The position numbers were made by a program, and so were the translations under genes. The notes beneath the pieces are model-generated. The model was given only the letters and a program-made list of their open reading frames with translations, did not search any database and was not told the DNA's origin. A DNA stretch of 7,966 nucleotides from JAYTUJ01 sp043744615 (GTDB taxonomy: Bacteria > Patescibacteriota > Minisyncoccia > Phycocordibacterales > CAIRYW01): assembly GCA_043744615.1 (NCBI GenBank), contig JAYTUJ010000023.1, forward strand, positions 1 to 7,966, read 5' to 3'. Below, one piece after another: positions 6,361 through 7,966 of this stretch. Within the stretch, counting starts at the first letter, position 1. Every line of letters starts with the position of its first letter.

Positions 6361-7200
6361 TTACCCTTTCATTACTTCTTTTTGATCTATATTTTCAACC
6401 GGTGCTAATTCTGTTGAGTTTAATACGGTTACTTTGTTGTTTATAGTTGCATCAAATTTTATATCACTTGCTCCTTTAAGAGAAATACGGAATGTTCGGT
6501 CTGTAAAAGTTTGATCGGTACAATCTTTTGAATTTTTTGTTGTAAAAGCGATACGAGCTGCTGATGGATTGTTTTTCGCTACTCCAACTTTTGTGTCGAG
6601 TAGATAACATGAACTTGGTACAGTGATTGTTCCGGTAAATGTGTGAATACCATCTTTGTATTGATGTTGTGCATTAACAGTGTCAACATAAAATACTACA
6701 GGCGCAGCGGGAGTTGTACTTGCAACAACAGGAGTTTTTACAGTTGTCGTTGCAATAGGTTTTGTACTTGTCGCAACTGGTTTTGCTGTTATATCAATCG
6801 GATTTACTTGATAATCTGACGGTTGTTGATCGGCAGGAGTATCTGTTTTTGTAACAACAGGAGTCTTAACTGTATTTTGACTATTAAGTTTTGGATAAAT
6901 AACTTTATAAAAAATACCGCCCGCAACAAGAATAAAAAGTAGTAGAATTATTGCAATCAAAATACCTTTTCCACCACCACTTTTAGGAGAATTTGCATAT
7001 GACGGAGGTGTTGGTGGTTTAAATGTTGTTTGGTATTGAGAAGAAGGTGATGACGGGCTTGATGGTGAAAATGTAGATTGTGAATTTGCTGGTTGTGATG
7101 AAGAATAGAAATTAGGATATTGACTTGCTCCTGATGAAACTGGTTTAACTCCTCCGACTGCTACTGGGTTTTGATTTGAATTAGGTGTTTGATTTTCCAT
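6361..7200 (-). CDS. Single-pass surface protein with Ser/Pro-rich tail, function unknown
   Basis: I do not recognise a named family. The 279 residues divide clearly. Residues 1-75 are Ser/Pro/Gln/Asn-rich with an SPSSPSSPSS run (45-54). A Gly-Lys stretch (GGGKG) precedes a strong hydrophobic segment at 79-100. A Thr/Pro/Val-rich linker (about 110-167) contains VKTPVV twice and related KPVATST/KPIATTT units. A folded domain of about 110 residues closes the protein. That domain alternates polar and hydrophobic residues like a beta sandwich (HTFTGTITVPSSCYLLDTKVGV) and has just two cysteines, Cys198 and Cys227, which could form a disulfide outside the membrane. The orientation is probably tail in, domain out. 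It lies between mnmA (29 bases upstream) and the nuclease (18 bases downstream). A TATAAT sits 9 bases before its ATG, so it may have its own promoter. Confidence 0.8.
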   Translation of the reverse strand: MENQTPNSNQNPVAVGGVKPVSSGASQYPNFYSSSQPANSQSTFSPSSPSSPSSQYQTTFKPPTPPSYANSPKSGGGKGILIAIILLLFILVAGGIFYKVIYPKLNSQNTVKTPVVTKTDTPADQQPSDYQVNPIDITAKPVATSTKPIATTTVKTPVVASTTPAAPVVFYVDTVNAQHQYKDGIHTFTGTITVPSSCYLLDTKVGVAKNNPSAARIAFTTKNSKDCTDQTFTDRTFRISLKGASDIKFDATINNKVTVLNSTELAPVENIDQKEVMKG

Positions 7201-7209
7201 AGTTTTTTT

Positions 7210-7215
7210 ATTATA
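7210..7215 (-). promoter_or_regulatory. Candidate -10 element for the surface-protein gene
   Basis: The 29-base gap between mnmA and the surface-protein gene contains a perfect TATAAT on the minus strand, 9 bases before the ATG at 7200. This is the same distance as the element ahead of the PilM-like gene. No -35 is recognisable at 16-18 bases upstream and the TG of an extended -10 is absent (AAGG precedes it). If active, the transcript would be nearly leaderless. The intervening bases are mostly A with no Shine-Dalgarno. There is no terminator hairpin after mnmA, so read-through from mnmA is also possible. Confidence 0.4.
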
Positions 7216-7229
7216 CCTTAATTTTATAC

Positions 7230-7966
7230 CTACTTACCTGTGTACACAAGGGATACTGTCCCACCACCAAGACATTTTTTTTGATCGTATAAAACTAGTG
7301 ATTGTCCCACAGAAATATATTCTTGAAGTTCGTTAAATTCAATACAAAATTTATTTAAAATACTATCAAAAAAAACTGTACACTCGATAGGTTTTTGATG
7401 ATATCTGAAACGTGCAAGATATGTTTTTTTTTCTGTTGGTACAATACTGTTCCAGTTCAGCGTATCTATACATAAGCCTTTAATTAAGGGTGATTTTCCT
7501 TCTGTTGATACGGTGATTGTATTTTTTTCTACATTTTTTGAAATTATATAATATGGTTTTTGATCGGTGCTTTGTGGCCACACAACAAAACCATGTCGTT
7601 GTCCGATAGTTAGGTATGCTACACCATCATGTTCACCAATTTGATTTTCTTTTTCATCAAGGACAATACCTTTTTTGAGTGGAATATAGTGTGACAAAAA
7701 TTCTTTCATATCAACTTTACCCAAAAAACATAATCCTTGTGAATCTTTTTTTTGCGCATTTATTAAATTAAACTTTTTGGCAAGCGCACGTACTTTGCTT
7801 TTTTGATAACCCCCAATTGGAAATATTGTTTTTGAAAGATGATCTTGAGTCAGTGTCCATAAAAAATAACTTTGATCTTTTTCAACATCGACACCTTCGT
7901 GCATAAAGTATGTGTCACCTTCTTTTTTGATTTGTGCGTAGTGACCTGTTGCAACAACATCTGCAC
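7230..7966 (-). CDS. mnmA: tRNA-uridine 2-sulfurtransferase MnmA, N-terminus missing
   Basis: Thiolates U34 of the Lys, Glu and Gln tRNAs at carbon 2, which improves decoding of A/G-ending codons. The reading frame is open to the window edge: upstream of the first internal Met (7904) it reads ADVVATGHYAQIKKEGDTYF, the typical MnmA stretch, so the true start lies outside and 244 full codons are visible. Other landmarks follow: DVEKDQSYFLWTLTQ, LFPLG-like IFPIGG, and DSQGLCFLG, whose cysteine (codon 7730-7728) matches the second catalytic cysteine that forms the persulfide. Next come GQRHGF and the C-terminal beta-barrel ending VGQSLVLYDQKKCLGGGTV. The PP-loop (SGGVDSS) and first catalytic cysteine are beyond the edge and cannot be checked. 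The stop is TAG. No terminator is visible after it. Confidence 0.96.
   Translation of the reverse strand, partial: ADVVATGHYAQIKKEGDTYFMHEGVDVEKDQSYFLWTLTQDHLSKTIFPIGGYQKSKVRALAKKFNLINAQKKDSQGLCFLGKVDMKEFLSHYIPLKKGIVLDEKENQIGEHDGVAYLTIGQRHGFVVWPQSTDQKPYYIISKNVEKNTITVSTEGKSPLIKGLCIDTLNWNSIVPTEKKTYLARFRYHQKPIECTVFFDSILNKFCIEFNELQEYISVGQSLVLYDQKKCLGGGTVSLVYTGK

Noticed and set aside
1..7966. Recoding of TGA as glycine, as in Gracilibacteria/SR1, because no gene here ends in TGA
   Set aside because: All families read through at full conserved length with the standard code and no in-frame TGA. Nine stops without TGA can arise by chance in AT-rich DNA.

Overview
The window is a compact, AT-rich stretch in which every gene I can support lies on the minus strand. 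I therefore read the layout from high to low coordinates. The set of proteins points to a Candidate Phyla Radiation (Patescibacteria) bacterium, probably Parcubacteria-like. The signs are a C-terminally truncated alanyl-tRNA synthetase, a family-4-type uracil-DNA glycosylase without its iron-sulfur cysteines, a RecB-like nuclease starting MSEYYNP, and a membrane-anchored baseplate-J-like protein paired with an FtsA/PilM-like protein. The standard code fits: all genes read through, and the nine visible stops are TAA (7) or TAG (2). The lineage is inferred from family resemblance; no database search was run.

Upstream block (7966 down to about 3184): mnmA (tRNA-U34 2-thiolase, start cut off by the window edge), a single-pass surface protein with a Ser/Pro/Gln-rich cytoplasmic tail, a Cas4/RecB-like PD-(D/E)XK nuclease with four cysteines, a UDG-like glycosylase and alaS. 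Nuclease, UDG and alaS overlap by 26 and 23 bases, so they are probably co-transcribed. The block ends in a hairpin plus T-run that contains the alaS stop codon.

Downstream block (3168 down to 1): an extended -10 element sits 9 bases before the start of an FtsA/PilM-like actin-fold gene. A membrane-anchored baseplate-J-like gene follows after 3 bases, then infA, rpmJ and the first nine codons of rpsM. The translation genes infA-rpmJ-rpsM are in classical order. What precedes them is not the textbook secY-adk-map but a two-gene envelope-type module.

Functionally the window mixes translation (AlaRS, MnmA, IF1, L36, S13), DNA repair (nuclease and UDG) and cell envelope (the PilM-like/J-like pair and the surface protein). 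The best candidate for an undescribed system is the PilM-like plus J-like pair. A cytoplasmic actin-fold protein with eroded nucleotide-binding motifs sits next to a membrane protein whose cytoplasmic N-terminus resembles the PilM-binding tail of PilN, and whose outer part looks like a baseplate-J domain. Most starts lack a Shine-Dalgarno sequence, and two have a TATAAT exactly 9 bases upstream, which suggests leaderless transcripts. No rRNA, tRNA, CRISPR array, insertion sequence or origin was seen, and no gap exceeds 100 bases.
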